Assembly (NCBI RefSeq): GCF_003047295.1
Contig: NZ_PZYZ01000004.1
Span: 284,922 to 348,921 of the forward strand
Source of the DNA: Nocardioides sediminis
GTDB taxonomy: Bacteria > Actinomycetota > Actinomycetes > Propionibacteriales > Nocardioidaceae
DNA length: 64,000 bases
Direction: 5' to 3'
The position numbers and the translations under genes are program-made. How positions within the stretch are numbered: the stretch's first letter is position 1; each line of letters opens with the position of its first letter. Below are positions 7,516 through 18,305 of the stretch, in pieces. The notes under the pieces were generated by a model. That model worked only from the letters and a program-made list of their open reading frames with translations. It had not been told where the DNA came from and did no database searches.

Positions 7516-8967
7516 GTGCCGATGCCAAGCGACAAGCCCAGTGACATGGACAGCAACCCCCATGAGCACCCCGAGCTGCCCGACGACGACGTCTGGCGGT
7601 CCGGACCGACCTACCTCGCCAGCAACAAGCCGCTCGCCCGGCTCGTCGCCCGCCCGGTGCGCGAGTTCCTCCGCATCGAGGCCGCGGGCTCCATCCTGCT
7701 GCTGCTCGCGGCCACCGCGGCGCTGATCTGGGCCAACAGCCCGTGGGCGTCGTCGTACGACTCGTTCTGGCACACCGAGGTCGCCATCGACCTCGGCAGC
7801 TTCCGGCTCGAGGAGACGCTGCAGCACTGGGTCAACGACGCCTTGATGGTGATCTTCTTCTTCGTCGTCGGCCTGGAGATCAAGTACGAGATCGTCTCCG
7901 GTGACCTGCGCGACCCCAAGACCGCGGCCCTGCCCATCGTCGCGGCGATCGGCGGCATGCTGGTGCCGGCCGGGATCTACCTCCTGATCGCCGGGAGCGG
8001 GGAGGCGAGCGCCGGGTGGGGCATCCCCATGGCCACCGACATCGCCTTCGCCGTGGGTGTGCTGGGTCTGCTCGGGCGCCGGATCCCGTCCGCGGCCCGG
8101 CTCTTCCTGCTGACCCTCGCCATCGTCGACGACATCGGCGCGATCATCGTGATCGCCGTCTTCTACACCGAGGACCTCCACCTGGAGTGGCTCGGCCTCG
8201 CGGTCCTGCTCCTGGCGGTGATGATCGCGCTGCGGGTGCTGCGCGTGTGGTCGCTGTGGGTCTACGCCGTGCTCGGCTTCCTCACGTGGTTCGCGATGCT
8301 CGAGTCGGGCGTCCACGCCACCCTCGCCGGCGTGGCGATCGGCCTGATCACGCCCGCCGTCCCGCTGCTGCGCGAGGACGTCGCCCGGGGCTACGCGCAG
8401 CGTGCCCTCAACGACCGGCACCTCGACTCCGAGGAGCTCAGCCGGCTGCGGTTCCTGCTGGGCGAGTCGGTCCCCGTCGTCGAACGGCTCCAGACCGCCC
8501 TGCACCCGCTCTCGTCGTACGTCGTGCTGCCGATCTTCGCGCTCGCCAACGCCGGCGTGCCGCTCGGTGGCGGTGCGCTCGGCGACGCCATGACGTCGGC
8601 CGTGGGGCTCGGGATCGCGGCGGGCCTCGTGGTGGGCAAGCCGCTCGGCATCGTCGTGGCCTGCTTCATCGCCATACGCCTGGGGCTGGGCCGGCTGCCC
8701 GACCGCACCACCTGGCCGATGGTCGCCGGGCTCGGCTCGGTGGCGGGCATCGGCTTCACCGTGTCCATCTTCATCGCCGGCCTCTCGTTCCCCGGCTCGG
8801 AGGTCCTCACGGGCGAGGCGAAGGTCGGCATCCTCGTCGCCTCGCTGGTGGCCGCGGTCGTCGGCACCGTCGTGCTGCTCGCGGCCGCCCGCGAGCAGGA
8901 CCCGGAGCCGGAGCCCGCCGAGGAGGCCGCGGTCCCGTCCGGGTCCCCCGGGGCCGGCGGGTCCTGA
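7516..8967 (+). CDS. nhaA: Na+/H+ antiporter NhaA
   Basis: A 483-residue integral membrane antiporter exchanging Na+ for H+ across the cytoplasmic membrane. Family landmarks seen: NDALMVIFFFVVGLEIKYE near residue 115, TDIAFAVGVLGLLG (the discontinuous TM4 region) and TLAIVDDIGAIIVIA with the paired aspartates that bind the ion. The length is longer than E. coli NhaA, with an N-terminal hydrophilic extension and an acidic C tail. GTG 7516 has GAAAGG 4 nt upstream, and ATG 7522 is an equally reasonable start with a 10-nt spacing. Confidence 0.93.
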   Translation: MPMPSDKPSDMDSNPHEHPELPDDDVWRSGPTYLASNKPLARLVARPVREFLRIEAAGSILLLLAATAALIWANSPWASSYDSFWHTEVAIDLGSFRLEETLQHWVNDALMVIFFFVVGLEIKYEIVSGDLRDPKTAALPIVAAIGGMLVPAGIYLLIAGSGEASAGWGIPMATDIAFAVGVLGLLGRRIPSAARLFLLTLAIVDDIGAIIVIAVFYTEDLHLEWLGLAVLLLAVMIALRVLRVWSLWVYAVLGFLTWFAMLESGVHATLAGVAIGLITPAVPLLREDVARGYAQRALNDRHLDSEELSRLRFLLGESVPVVERLQTALHPLSSYVVLPIFALANAGVPLGGGALGDAMTSAVGLGIAAGLVVGKPLGIVVACFIAIRLGLGRLPDRTTWPMVAGLGSVAGIGFTVSIFIAGLSFPGSEVLTGEAKVGILVASLVAAVVGTVVLLAAAREQDPEPEPAEEAAVPSGSPGAGGS

Positions 8968-8985
8968 CGCACCCCGCGCCCCGGG

Positions 8986-9121
8986 TAGTTTGGGACGATC
9001 TCGTAGGCGAGACCGCGGGTCGGCCAACGATTTCGTCCCAAACTAGCCAGCGCGGGCGGGGTAGTCCGGGACGAACGGACCCCGGAATCGGCTCCTGGAG
9101 GGTCCGAACGTCACGGACTAC
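8986..9121. repeat. Two long inverted repeats between convergent nhaA and acs
   Basis: The first repeat has perfect 13-nt arms, TAGTTTGGGACGA at 8986-8998 and its complement at 9033-9045, with a smaller TCTCG/CGAGA stem inside. The second has 22-nt arms at 9061-9082 and 9100-9121 that pair at 19 of 22 positions; the left arm starts GTAGTCCGGGACG. The two arm families are related to each other and to the element at 1868-1880. They lie exactly where transcripts from both sides should end, so a terminator or a dispersed palindromic repeat is likely. Confidence 0.7.
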
Positions 9122-9134
9122 GCGGGAGGGGCGG

Positions 9135-11120
<1,986 letters not shown>

Positions 11121-11221
11121 ACGTGCTCCGTCTCGGGTCGATGCGGGCTGGTACGGGCGGTGACGTGCGCCGTCGGACGGCCGCCTCGAAACCTACGCTG
11201 AGTTGGTTGGTCGGTCGATGG

Positions 11222-11266
11222 GTACGACGCCCGGACCGGCGCGTGCGGCCGGTCCGGGCGTCGTAC
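11222..11266. terminator. Perfect 19-bp hairpin downstream of actP
   Basis: Arms at 11222-11240 and 11248-11266 are perfectly complementary (19 bp) around a 7-nt loop. The hairpin begins 10 nt past the actP stop on the minus strand and lies about 100 nt before the acs start. It has no U tract, as is common for terminators in high-GC actinobacteria. It would uncouple actP from acs transcription. Confidence 0.75.
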
Positions 11267-11275
11267 GCCGGTGGG

Positions 11276-12883
11276 TCAGTGGTGCACGGCGCCCTCGGCG
11301 CCGGCACCGGTCAGGGCGCGGACCTCGAGCTCGGTGAAGCGGTCCTCCGCCGCGGGCTCCCGGCCGGTCACGGTGCCGATGTAGCCGAGCAGGAAGCCCA
11401 GCGGGATCGACACGATGCCCGGGTTGTTGAGCGGGAAGATCGCCCAGTCCGAGTCGGGGAACAGCGAGGTCGGGCCGCCGGACATCACGGGCGAGAAGAA
11501 GACCAGCCCGACGGCGGCGATGAGGCCGCCGTAGATGCTCCACGTGGCGCCGCGGGTGTTGAAGCGCCGCCAGAACATGTTGTAGATGATTGCGGGCAGG
11601 TTGGCCGACGCCGCCACGGCGAACGCCAGCGCCACCAGGAAGGCGATGTTGAGCCGCTGCGCCGGGATGGACAGCGCGATCGCGATGGCGCCGATGACGA
11701 ACGCGGCGATCCGGGCGACCCGGACCTCGTCCTGCTCGGAGACCTTCTGGTCCTTCTTGATGACGCCCTTGTAGAGGTCGTGCGCCACCGACGAGGACGA
11801 CGCGAGCGTCAGGCCGGCCACCACCGCGAGGATCGTGGCGAAGGCCACCGCGGCGATGAGGGCGAGCAGGATCGCACCACCGGTGGACCCGTCGCCGCCG
11901 CCGACGGCCTCGGCGAGCAGCGGGGAGGCGAGGTTCTGGTTGCCGCCCTCGACCGGGTCGACCTGGGAGCGGTCCAGCATGGCTGCCGCGCCGAAGCCCA
12001 GCACCAGCGTCATCAGGTAGAACGCGCCGATCAGGCCGATCGCCCACAGCACCGACTTGCGGGCGTCGCGCGCCGTCGGGACGGTGTAGAAGCGGATCAG
12101 GATGTGCGGCAGGCCGGCGGTACCGAGCACGAGGGCCAGGCCGAGCGACAGGAAGTCGATCTGCGAGGTCAGCGAGCTGCCGTACTGCAGGCCGGGCTGG
12201 AGGAACGCCTCGCCCTTGCCGGAGTTGTCCGCGGCCGCGCCGAGCAGCGAGGACAGGTTGAAGTTGAACTCCGCCAGCACCAGCACGACGATCAGCGCCG
12301 AGCCGAGCATGAGCAGCACGGCCTTGACGATCTGGACGTAGGTCGTGCCCTTCATGCCGCCGACGACGACGTAGAAGATCATCAGCACGCCGACGCCGAT
12401 GATGGTGATGTTCTGCACCGCCTGGCTCTCAACGCCGAGCAGCAGCGCCACCAGGGTGCCGGCGCCGACCATCTGGGCGAGCAGGTAGAAGATCGACACG
12501 ACCACGGTCGAGATCGAGGCCGCGGTGCGGACCTTGCGCTGGTTCATCCGGAAGGCCAGCTGGTCGGCCATGGTGTAGCGACCGGCGTTGCGCAGCATCT
12601 CGGCAACGAGGAGCAGCGCCACGAGCCATGCGACGAGGAAGCCGATGGAGTAGAGGAAGCCGTCGTACCCGTAGAGGGCGATGGCTCCGGAGATGCCGAG
12701 GAACGAGGCGGCCGACATGTAGTCGCCGCCGATGGCCAGGCCGTTCTGGAAGCCGGAGAAGGACCGGCCGCCGGAGTAGAAGTCGGTCGCGGTCTTGGTC
12801 TGGCGGCTGGCCCAGAAGGTGATGCCGACCGTCAGTGCGACGACGCTGAGGAAGAGGGCCGTGGTGAGGAACTGGTCGCTCAT
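11276..12883 (-). CDS. actP: Cation/acetate symporter ActP (solute:sodium symporter family)
   Basis: A 535-residue transporter of the SSS family with about 13 hydrophobic segments. The TM1-TM2 region reads FYSGGRSFSGFQNGLAIGG and then GDYMSAASFLGISG, the hallmark of ActP/MctC-type monocarboxylate symporters; further on are GGMKGTTYVQIVKA and LPHILIRFYTVP. It most likely imports acetate and perhaps propionate or pyruvate with Na+ or H+. Its ATG overlaps the stop of the DUF485 gene (ATGA), and acs is the next gene downstream, which supports acetate as substrate. Confidence 0.93.
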   Translation of the reverse strand: MSDQFLTTALFLSVVALTVGITFWASRQTKTATDFYSGGRSFSGFQNGLAIGGDYMSAASFLGISGAIALYGYDGFLYSIGFLVAWLVALLLVAEMLRNAGRYTMADQLAFRMNQRKVRTAASISTVVVSIFYLLAQMVGAGTLVALLLGVESQAVQNITIIGVGVLMIFYVVVGGMKGTTYVQIVKAVLLMLGSALIVVLVLAEFNFNLSSLLGAAADNSGKGEAFLQPGLQYGSSLTSQIDFLSLGLALVLGTAGLPHILIRFYTVPTARDARKSVLWAIGLIGAFYLMTLVLGFGAAAMLDRSQVDPVEGGNQNLASPLLAEAVGGGDGSTGGAILLALIAAVAFATILAVVAGLTLASSSSVAHDLYKGVIKKDQKVSEQDEVRVARIAAFVIGAIAIALSIPAQRLNIAFLVALAFAVAASANLPAIIYNMFWRRFNTRGATWSIYGGLIAAVGLVFFSPVMSGGPTSLFPDSDWAIFPLNNPGIVSIPLGFLLGYIGTVTGREPAAEDRFTELEVRALTGAGAEGAVHH

Positions 12884-13248
12884 GCCTGGCCTCGCTTCGC
12901 GTCGACGCCGGCCTGCTCGCGGTAGGCCTCCTCGAGGTTGCGCGCGAGCGGGTCGAGCTTGGCGTTGGAGTAGTTGCTGTACAGCCAGGCGAGGCCGAAC
13001 GTGGTCACGAACTGGAGGAGCCCGAAGATCAGGGCGACGTTGATGTTGCCGACGACCTTGGTGTTCATGAAGTCCGGCGCCCAGTTCGACATGACGACGT
13101 ACAGCAGGTACCAGGCCAGGAACGCCACGGTGGCGGGGATGACGAAGCCGCGGTAGCGACGTCGCAGCTCGGTGAACTCCGACGTCTCGTGCAGCCGGTC
13201 GTAGACAGGATCGTGGCGCGCAGCCTGTTCATGGGTCTCGGGTGTCAC
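12880..13248 (-). CDS. DUF485 small membrane partner of ActP
   Basis: A 122-residue membrane protein with two central hydrophobic segments (about residues 38-58 and 72-95) and charged ends, the layout of DUF485/YjcH proteins. DUF485 proteins are almost always encoded next to ActP-type symporters and probably help the symporter fold or work. GTG 13248 is preferred since GGAAGGAA lies 7-8 nt upstream; the open frame beyond it is low-complexity. The gene leads the DUF485-actP operon, and a CRP-like site sits 31 bp before the start. Confidence 0.87.
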   Translation of the reverse strand: MTPETHEQAARHDPVYDRLHETSEFTELRRRYRGFVIPATVAFLAWYLLYVVMSNWAPDFMNTKVVGNINVALIFGLLQFVTTFGLAWLYSNYSNAKLDPLARNLEEAYREQAGVDAKRGQA

Positions 13249-13278
13249 GGGGGTTCCTTCCGCGCGGGGCCACCGAGG

Positions 13279-13294
13279 TGTGACCGCCGTCACC
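13279..13294. promoter_or_regulatory. CRP/GlxR-type operator upstream of DUF485-actP
   Basis: TGTGACCGCCGTCACC matches the TGTGA-N6-TCACA consensus at nine of ten half-site positions. It lies 31 bp upstream of the DUF485-actP start codon, in a 194-bp gap that is otherwise featureless GC-rich sequence. GlxR/Crp control of acetate uptake and activation genes is known in other actinobacteria, so control by the Crp encoded at 2931-3608 is a reasonable inference. Confidence 0.6.
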
Positions 13295-13442
13295 GTCGCA
13301 CCGCCGCGGCCGGGTCCGGGAGGGGGTCGAGGGCGTACGTCGGCGGGCGGGGGCGGCGCGTCGCCGAGCGGTCGGTTGCGCACGACGAGCGGTCGACGGA
13401 CCGCCCGCGCCGCCGGGCGACGCGGGGAGGTCCGGGCCGGGG

Positions 13443-14981
13443 CTACGGCTTGCTCGACGCGGCCTCGGCGAGCGACTCGTGCGGACCGTCGCCGTTGGAC
13501 GTGCCGGTGGCGTGGCCCACGGACTTCTTGATGAGCGCCTCGAGGTCGAGGCCGGTCGACGTCTTGAGCATGTTGAGGGTCTGCACGACGTTGTCGTTGA
13601 CCTGCCGCGGCAGCGCGCCGGCACCGTCGGGCGAGATCACCGTGAGCTGGTCGATCGCGGCCATCGGCGAGGCGACCTCGCGGGCGATCTGGGGGAGCAC
13701 CTCGATCAGCATCTGCAGCACGGCCGCGTCGTTGTAGTGCGCGAACGCGTCGGCGCGCTTGTCCATCGCCTCGGCCTCGGCCTGCCCGACCGCCAGGGTC
13801 GCGGCCGCGGTCGCCTCGCCCTCGGCACGGGTCGCCTCGGCCTCGGCGGTGCGGCGGGCCTTCTCGGCCTCACCACGGCGCGCGCCCTCGATGGCCTCGG
13901 CCTCGGCGAGCGCCGTACGCCGCGACTTCTCCGCCTCGCCGCTCAGCCGCGCCTCCTCGGCCTTGGCCTGCGCGGCGGCGATGGTGGCCGCCTTGCGGGC
14001 CTCGGCGCCCGCGATCTCGGCGGTGCGCTGGGCCTCGGCCTCCTGCTCGACCTTGTAGCGGGCGGCGTCGGCGGGCTTGCGGACCTCGGTCTCGAGGTTG
14101 CGCTCGGTGAGTGCCGCCCGGCGTACGGCGACCTTCTCCTGCTCGAGCAGGATCGCCTGGTCGCGGTCGGCCTGGGCGAGCGGGCCGGAGGCGGCAGCGG
14201 TGGCCGCGGCGGCGTCGGTCTCGGCCTTGATCTCGGCCTGCTTGAGGGCCAGGGTCCGGGTCGAGACGGCGATCTCCTGCTCGGCGGCGATCCGGGCCTG
14301 CTCGGCCGCCTGGCGGGCGTTGGCCTCGGCGATGGACGCGGCCTGCTGGATCCGCGCGGCCTCGGGACGGCCGAGGTCGGCGAGGTAGGTGCCGTCGTCG
14401 GTGACGTCCTGGATCTGGAAGGTGTCGAGGATGAGCCCCTGGCCGGTCAGGGAGTTCTCCGACTCGTCGGCGACGCGCTGGGCGAACGCCGCGCGGTCGC
14501 GGATGATCTGCTCGACCGTCAGGCCGCCGACGATGGAGCGCAGGGCACCGGCCAGCACCTCCTGGGTGAAGGACTCGATCTCGCCCTGCTGGGCGAGGAA
14601 GCGCTGGGCCGCCAGTCGGATCTGGTCGGCGTTGCCGCCGACCTTGACGATCGCGACGCCCTCCACGTTGAGCTTGATGCCCTGCCCGGAGACCGCACCG
14701 CGGATCTGCACCGAGATGCGGCGCGAGGACAGGTCGAGGGTGGCGAGCTTCTGGACGAACGGGATGACGAACACGCCGCCGCCGAGGATGACCTTCTGCC
14801 CCGAGAGGTCGTGGCTCAACGCGCCGGTCTCGGGGTTGAGGACCGCCTTGCCCTTGCGTCCGGTGACGATGTAGGCCTGGTTGGGCCCGGCCACCTTGTA
14901 GCGGCTCGTGACGAGCAGCAGGAGCAGGACGACGAGGACGACGAGGCCGCCGAGGGCGACGACGGGGCTGGACAGGTCCAC
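13443..14981 (-). CDS. Flotillin-like SPFH-domain protein
   Basis: A 512-residue flotillin. The N-terminal 25 residues form a single membrane hairpin/anchor (VVALGGLVVLVVLLLLLV). An SPFH/band-7 domain follows to about residue 200, then a very long alanine/glutamate-rich coiled coil with many A-E-A and E-A-E repeats, and a short globular C end. Flotillins form membrane scaffolds and affect membrane fluidity and protein sorting. The start is GTG 14981 behind GGAGAA. The gene downstream of a NfeD-like OB-fold protein repeats the common flotillin-NfeD pairing. Confidence 0.9.
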   Translation of the reverse strand: MDLSSPVVALGGLVVLVVLLLLLVTSRYKVAGPNQAYIVTGRKGKAVLNPETGALSHDLSGQKVILGGGVFVIPFVQKLATLDLSSRRISVQIRGAVSGQGIKLNVEGVAIVKVGGNADQIRLAAQRFLAQQGEIESFTQEVLAGALRSIVGGLTVEQIIRDRAAFAQRVADESENSLTGQGLILDTFQIQDVTDDGTYLADLGRPEAARIQQAASIAEANARQAAEQARIAAEQEIAVSTRTLALKQAEIKAETDAAAATAAASGPLAQADRDQAILLEQEKVAVRRAALTERNLETEVRKPADAARYKVEQEAEAQRTAEIAGAEARKAATIAAAQAKAEEARLSGEAEKSRRTALAEAEAIEGARRGEAEKARRTAEAEATRAEGEATAAATLAVGQAEAEAMDKRADAFAHYNDAAVLQMLIEVLPQIAREVASPMAAIDQLTVISPDGAGALPRQVNDNVVQTLNMLKTSTGLDLEALIKKSVGHATGTSNGDGPHESLAEAASSKP

Positions 14982-15025
14982 TGGGTTCTCCTAGGCGTGG
15001 CGCGGGTTCGCGGGTGGTGGGGGTG

Positions 15026-15526
15026 TCAGGGGAGCTCGGGCCACACCGGGGCGACCGTGACCGAGGTGGGCGAGAGGACGCTGGTGACGTGCACCGGCGT
15101 CCCGGGCTCGATGGGCTGCTCGGCGCGCGCGTTGAGCCGCATCACGTGGCCACCGACGAGGACGTCGACGACGCCGAGGCCGTCGGCCGGGATGGGCGTG
15201 ACCACACGCGCGTCGCGGCCGATGGTGTCGTCGGTGGTCGGGGTCGAGTCGCTGCTGCCGTCCCGCAGCAGCCGGGTGAGCCACCACGCGAACCAGGCGA
15301 ACGCCGCCCCGGTGACGAGGCCGACCGGGACGGCCACGGCCGTGCCGACGACGCCCTGCGCGGCGGCCGCGCCGAAGCCGGTGGCGGCGACGAAGGCGCC
15401 GACCACGGCGCTGGAGAAGACGTCACCGGCGAGGGCGTCGAGGGCGCCGTCGAAGAGGTCGCCGACGAGGAGCGAGACCAGGAGCAGGCCGAGTCCGGCC
15501 AGCCCGATCACGATGAACGTCGTCAT
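15026..15526 (-). CDS. NfeD-like OB-fold membrane protein
   Basis: A 166-residue protein with three hydrophobic segments in the first ~95 residues (FIVIGLAGLGLLLVSLLVGD and two glycine/alanine-rich ones) and a C-terminal beta-rich domain with the IGRDARVVTPI...GLGVVDVLVGG...VTSVLSPTSV pattern of an NfeD OB-fold. ATG 15526 has GGGGGTGG upstream; a TTG at 15544 is less likely. NfeD proteins act with flotillins in membrane microdomains, and the flotillin gene follows 44 nt downstream in the same direction. Confidence 0.8.
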   Translation of the reverse strand: MTTFIVIGLAGLGLLLVSLLVGDLFDGALDALAGDVFSSAVVGAFVAATGFGAAAAQGVVGTAVAVPVGLVTGAAFAWFAWWLTRLLRDGSSDSTPTTDDTIGRDARVVTPIPADGLGVVDVLVGGHVMRLNARAEQPIEPGTPVHVTSVLSPTSVTVAPVWPELP

Positions 15527-15638
15527 GCCACCCCCGTGGTGCAACCCCGTTGCCCCGACGGGGCGCGCCCAGCATGGCAGACGTGGCCGCCCGGCGCGCG
15601 GGAAACCCCGGGGCCCGGCCGATCCGGCGTACGACGCC

Positions 15639-17150
15639 TCAGCGCGCGAGGTCCACGGCCTCCGGCGTGTGCAGCCGGACCATGAACCGACCCGCGTGCG
15701 CGGGGATGCGGGACCGCGTCGCCCGGCTCACCACGACCATCGTGGCCAGGGCCGCCGGCACGCTCCAGGCAGCCGGCTGGCCGAGCAGCACCGCCGCCCA
15801 GCCCGTCGTGGCGCTGGTCAGCAACGTCCACCCGACGGCGCAGCCGGACCCGATGCCGCCCACCAGCAGCCCGGCCACGGCACCCGCCGCCGTGAGCCCG
15901 CGCCACCAGATGCCGAGCAGCAGCAGCGGGCAGAACGTCGAGGCGGCCACCGCGAAGGCCAGCCCGACGGTCCGGGCCACCCCGACGTCAGGAGCGGCGA
16001 TGGCCACCGCGCACGGCACGACCACCGCGGCGACGCCCGCGACCCGGAAGGCGGTGATCCCGGAGAGCCGACGGCTGGCGACGTCCTGGCTGAGCACGCC
16101 GGCGACGGCGATCGTCAGGCCCGAGCTGGTGGACAGGAAGGCCGCGAACGCGCCGGCCGTCACCAGGCCGGTCAGCAGCTCGCCGCCGAGCCCGGGGACC
16201 ATCAGCCGGGGCAGCTCGAGCACGAGGACGTCGGAGGCGCGCACGATCGAGTCCGACGCGTAGAGCCGGCCCAGCGCGCCGTACACGGGCGGAAGCAGGT
16301 AGAAGACGCCGAGCAGGCCCAGCACCACGAGCGTCGTACGCCGCGCGGCGCGGCCGTCGGGGTTGGTGTAGAAGCGGACCACCACGTGCGGCAGGCCCAT
16401 GGTGCCGAGAAACGTCGCGATGATGAGCGAGTAGGTGACGTAGAGGCCCTGCGCGCCGCCGTCGCCGAGCGGGAGCGACCAGAAGGCGTCGCCGGGGATG
16501 GCCGCGTCGGCCGGGTTGGGCGCTCCGTCGCCGGCCCAGACCGCGAGCAGGACGCACGCCGGGACCAGCAGGGCGGTGAGCTTGAGCCAGTACTGGAACG
16601 CCTGGACGAAGGTGATGCTGCGCATGCCGCCGGAGGTGACGTTGATGAGCACGACCGCCGCCACGATCACCGCGCCTAGCCAGGGCGGGGCGCCGATGGT
16701 GGCGGCCAGGGTGACGCCGGCGCCCTGGAACTGGGGGAGCAGGTAGAGCCAGCCGATGCCGACCACCAGCGCCGAGCACAGGGACCGGACCCGTCGCGAG
16801 CCCAGCCTGGCCTCGGCGAAGTCCGGCAGCGTGTAGGCGCCGCTGCGCCGCAGCGGGGCCGCGACGAGGACCAGCAGGACGAGGTAGCCGGCGGTCCAGC
16901 CGACGGGGTACCAGAGCATGTCGGCACCGAAGACGAGCACCAGCCCGGCGATGCCGAGGAAGGATGCCGCCGAGAGGTACTCCCCGCCGATCGCGCTCGC
17001 GTTGAGGCCCGGACGGACGGTGCGCGAGGCGACGAAGAAGTCGCTGGTCGTGCGCGAGAAGCGCAGCCCCCAGGTGCCGATCGCCAGCGTCGCGACGGTC
17101 ACCAGGACGACCGCGACGATGCCGGGGGCGGTGGTCACGGCGTCGTTCAT
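15639..17150 (-). CDS. Solute:sodium symporter (monocarboxylate-type)
   Basis: A 503-residue SSS-family symporter, the second in the window. It shares the ActP/MctC landmarks: FFVASRTVRPGLNASAIGGEY, LSAASFLGIAG, GGMRSITFVQAFQYW and LPHVVVRFYTNPDGR. The substrate is probably a short carboxylate such as pyruvate, lactate or acetate. Its ATG overlaps the stop of the small membrane protein (ATGA). The LytS-type kinase and LytTR regulator upstream in the same operon suggest substrate-induced expression. Confidence 0.88.
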   Translation of the reverse strand: MNDAVTTAPGIVAVVLVTVATLAIGTWGLRFSRTTSDFFVASRTVRPGLNASAIGGEYLSAASFLGIAGLVLVFGADMLWYPVGWTAGYLVLLVLVAAPLRRSGAYTLPDFAEARLGSRRVRSLCSALVVGIGWLYLLPQFQGAGVTLAATIGAPPWLGAVIVAAVVLINVTSGGMRSITFVQAFQYWLKLTALLVPACVLLAVWAGDGAPNPADAAIPGDAFWSLPLGDGGAQGLYVTYSLIIATFLGTMGLPHVVVRFYTNPDGRAARRTTLVVLGLLGVFYLLPPVYGALGRLYASDSIVRASDVLVLELPRLMVPGLGGELLTGLVTAGAFAAFLSTSSGLTIAVAGVLSQDVASRRLSGITAFRVAGVAAVVVPCAVAIAAPDVGVARTVGLAFAVAASTFCPLLLLGIWWRGLTAAGAVAGLLVGGIGSGCAVGWTLLTSATTGWAAVLLGQPAAWSVPAALATMVVVSRATRSRIPAHAGRFMVRLHTPEAVDLAR

Positions 17151-17554
17151 CGCTCGTCCGGTTGGTCGGCGACGAGGTCGGCGAAGTCGCGCTCGTTGGC
17201 CTCCGCGCGGCGGACGTAGAACCAGCCGAGCACGATCAACCAGGGGTAGACCAGGACGCCGAGCAGCAGCCACGGCACCGGGACGCCGAGCAGGCGCAGG
17301 TCGCTGAGGTGCGGGAAGACGTGGAAGACCAGCGGCAGCACCCCGACGGTGAGCCCGAGCGCCACCAGCACGCCGGCCGCGAGCCGCAGCTGCTCGCCGA
17401 GCAGCGAGCTCATGTAGACGGCGCCCAGCTCGGAGTCCGCGTCGATCTCGCGCGACGCCGTCGGTCGTACGCCGCTCGCGCGCCGCCGCGGGGGACCGGT
17501 CACCCGGACCCGGGCCGGCCGCCCGCCCGTGCCGCTCGTGGGCTCGGCGCTCAC
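17147..17554 (-). CDS. Small membrane protein, DUF485-like partner of the symporter
   Basis: 135 residues: a ~60-residue hydrophilic, Arg/Pro-rich N terminus, then two hydrophobic segments (LAAGVLVALGLTVGVLPLVF and WLLLGVLVYPWLIVLGWFYV) and a charged tail YVRRAEANERDFADLVAD. This is the same topology and tail style as DUF485 partners of ActP symporters, and the gene sits immediately before the symporter with a 4-nt overlap. The start is GTG 17554, overlapping the regulator's stop (GTGA). I do not recognise a more exact family. Confidence 0.72.
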   Translation of the reverse strand: MSAEPTSGTGGRPARVRVTGPPRRRASGVRPTASREIDADSELGAVYMSSLLGEQLRLAAGVLVALGLTVGVLPLVFHVFPHLSDLRLLGVPVPWLLLGVLVYPWLIVLGWFYVRRAEANERDFADLVADQPDER

Positions 17555-18264
17555 CCGGACCGCCGGGTCAGCAGGTCGCGCAGCTCGCGGGTGTGTCGGC
17601 GGCTGACCGAGAGCTCCTGGCCGGCGACCACCACCGAGACCCGGCCCGACTCGGTGCGGACCTCCTCGATGTGGGGGAGCGAGACGAGCAGGGAGCGGTG
17701 GATGCGCACGAACCCGGCCGGCGCCCACTCCTCGGCCAGGGTGGACAGCGGCGTCCGCACCAGGTGCGAGCCCTCGGCGGTGTGCAGCCGGGCGTAGTCA
17801 CCCTGCGCCTCGACGTGGGTGATGTCCGAACGCTGCACGAACCGGGTCACCCCGCCCCGCTCGACGGCGATCTGGGCGTCGCCCGACGGCGCCGGCGTGC
17901 CCGCGTCGACCACGCGTCGTACGGCCTCGGCGAGACGCTCGGCCCGCACCGGCTTGAGGACGTAGTCGACCGCCGCGAGCTCGAAGGCGGACACGGCGTG
18001 CTCCTCGTGCGCGGTGACGAACACGATCGGGGGCGGCGACTTGAAGCGGGACAGCACCTGGGCCAGGTCGAGGCCGGTGAGGCCGGGCATCTGGATGTCG
18101 AGGAAGACCGCGTCGACCTCGAGGTCCTGCAGCACCCGCAGCGCCTCGGTGGCCGAGTCGCAGCCCAGCACGCCGGCGACGCGGGGGTCGCGCTCGAGGA
18201 GGTAGGTCAGCTCGTCGAGGGCGGGCCGCTCGTCGTCGATGACGAGGATGCGCAGGCCGCTCAT
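17551..18264 (-). CDS. LytTR-family response regulator
   Basis: A 237-residue response regulator. The receiver domain (1-120) has the acidic pair in VIDDERPALDE, the phosphoacceptor aspartate in VFLDIQMPGLTG, the conserved Thr in FVTAHEEHA and Lys in DYVLKPV. The C-terminal LytTR DNA-binding domain (about 135-237) shows the usual EAQGDYARLHT and FVRIHRSLLVSL segments. It should bind direct repeats in target promoters when phosphorylated by the adjacent LytS-type kinase. ATG 18264 is 41 nt from the kinase stop. Its likely target is its own symporter operon. Confidence 0.92.
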   Translation of the reverse strand: MSGLRILVIDDERPALDELTYLLERDPRVAGVLGCDSATEALRVLQDLEVDAVFLDIQMPGLTGLDLAQVLSRFKSPPPIVFVTAHEEHAVSAFELAAVDYVLKPVRAERLAEAVRRVVDAGTPAPSGDAQIAVERGGVTRFVQRSDITHVEAQGDYARLHTAEGSHLVRTPLSTLAEEWAPAGFVRIHRSLLVSLPHIEEVRTESGRVSVVVAGQELSVSRRHTRELRDLLTRRSG

Positions 18265-18305
18265 GGGCACGCAGCCTACGTTCGAAACCGGGCTCCTCGG
18301 GCGGC

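Noticed and set aside
13479..16679. A >1000-codon open frame antisense to the flotillin, NfeD and symporter genes
   Set aside because: It is a product of G/C third-position bias; its translation is low-complexity Arg/Gly/Asp-rich sequence with no domain, while the opposite strand has clear families.
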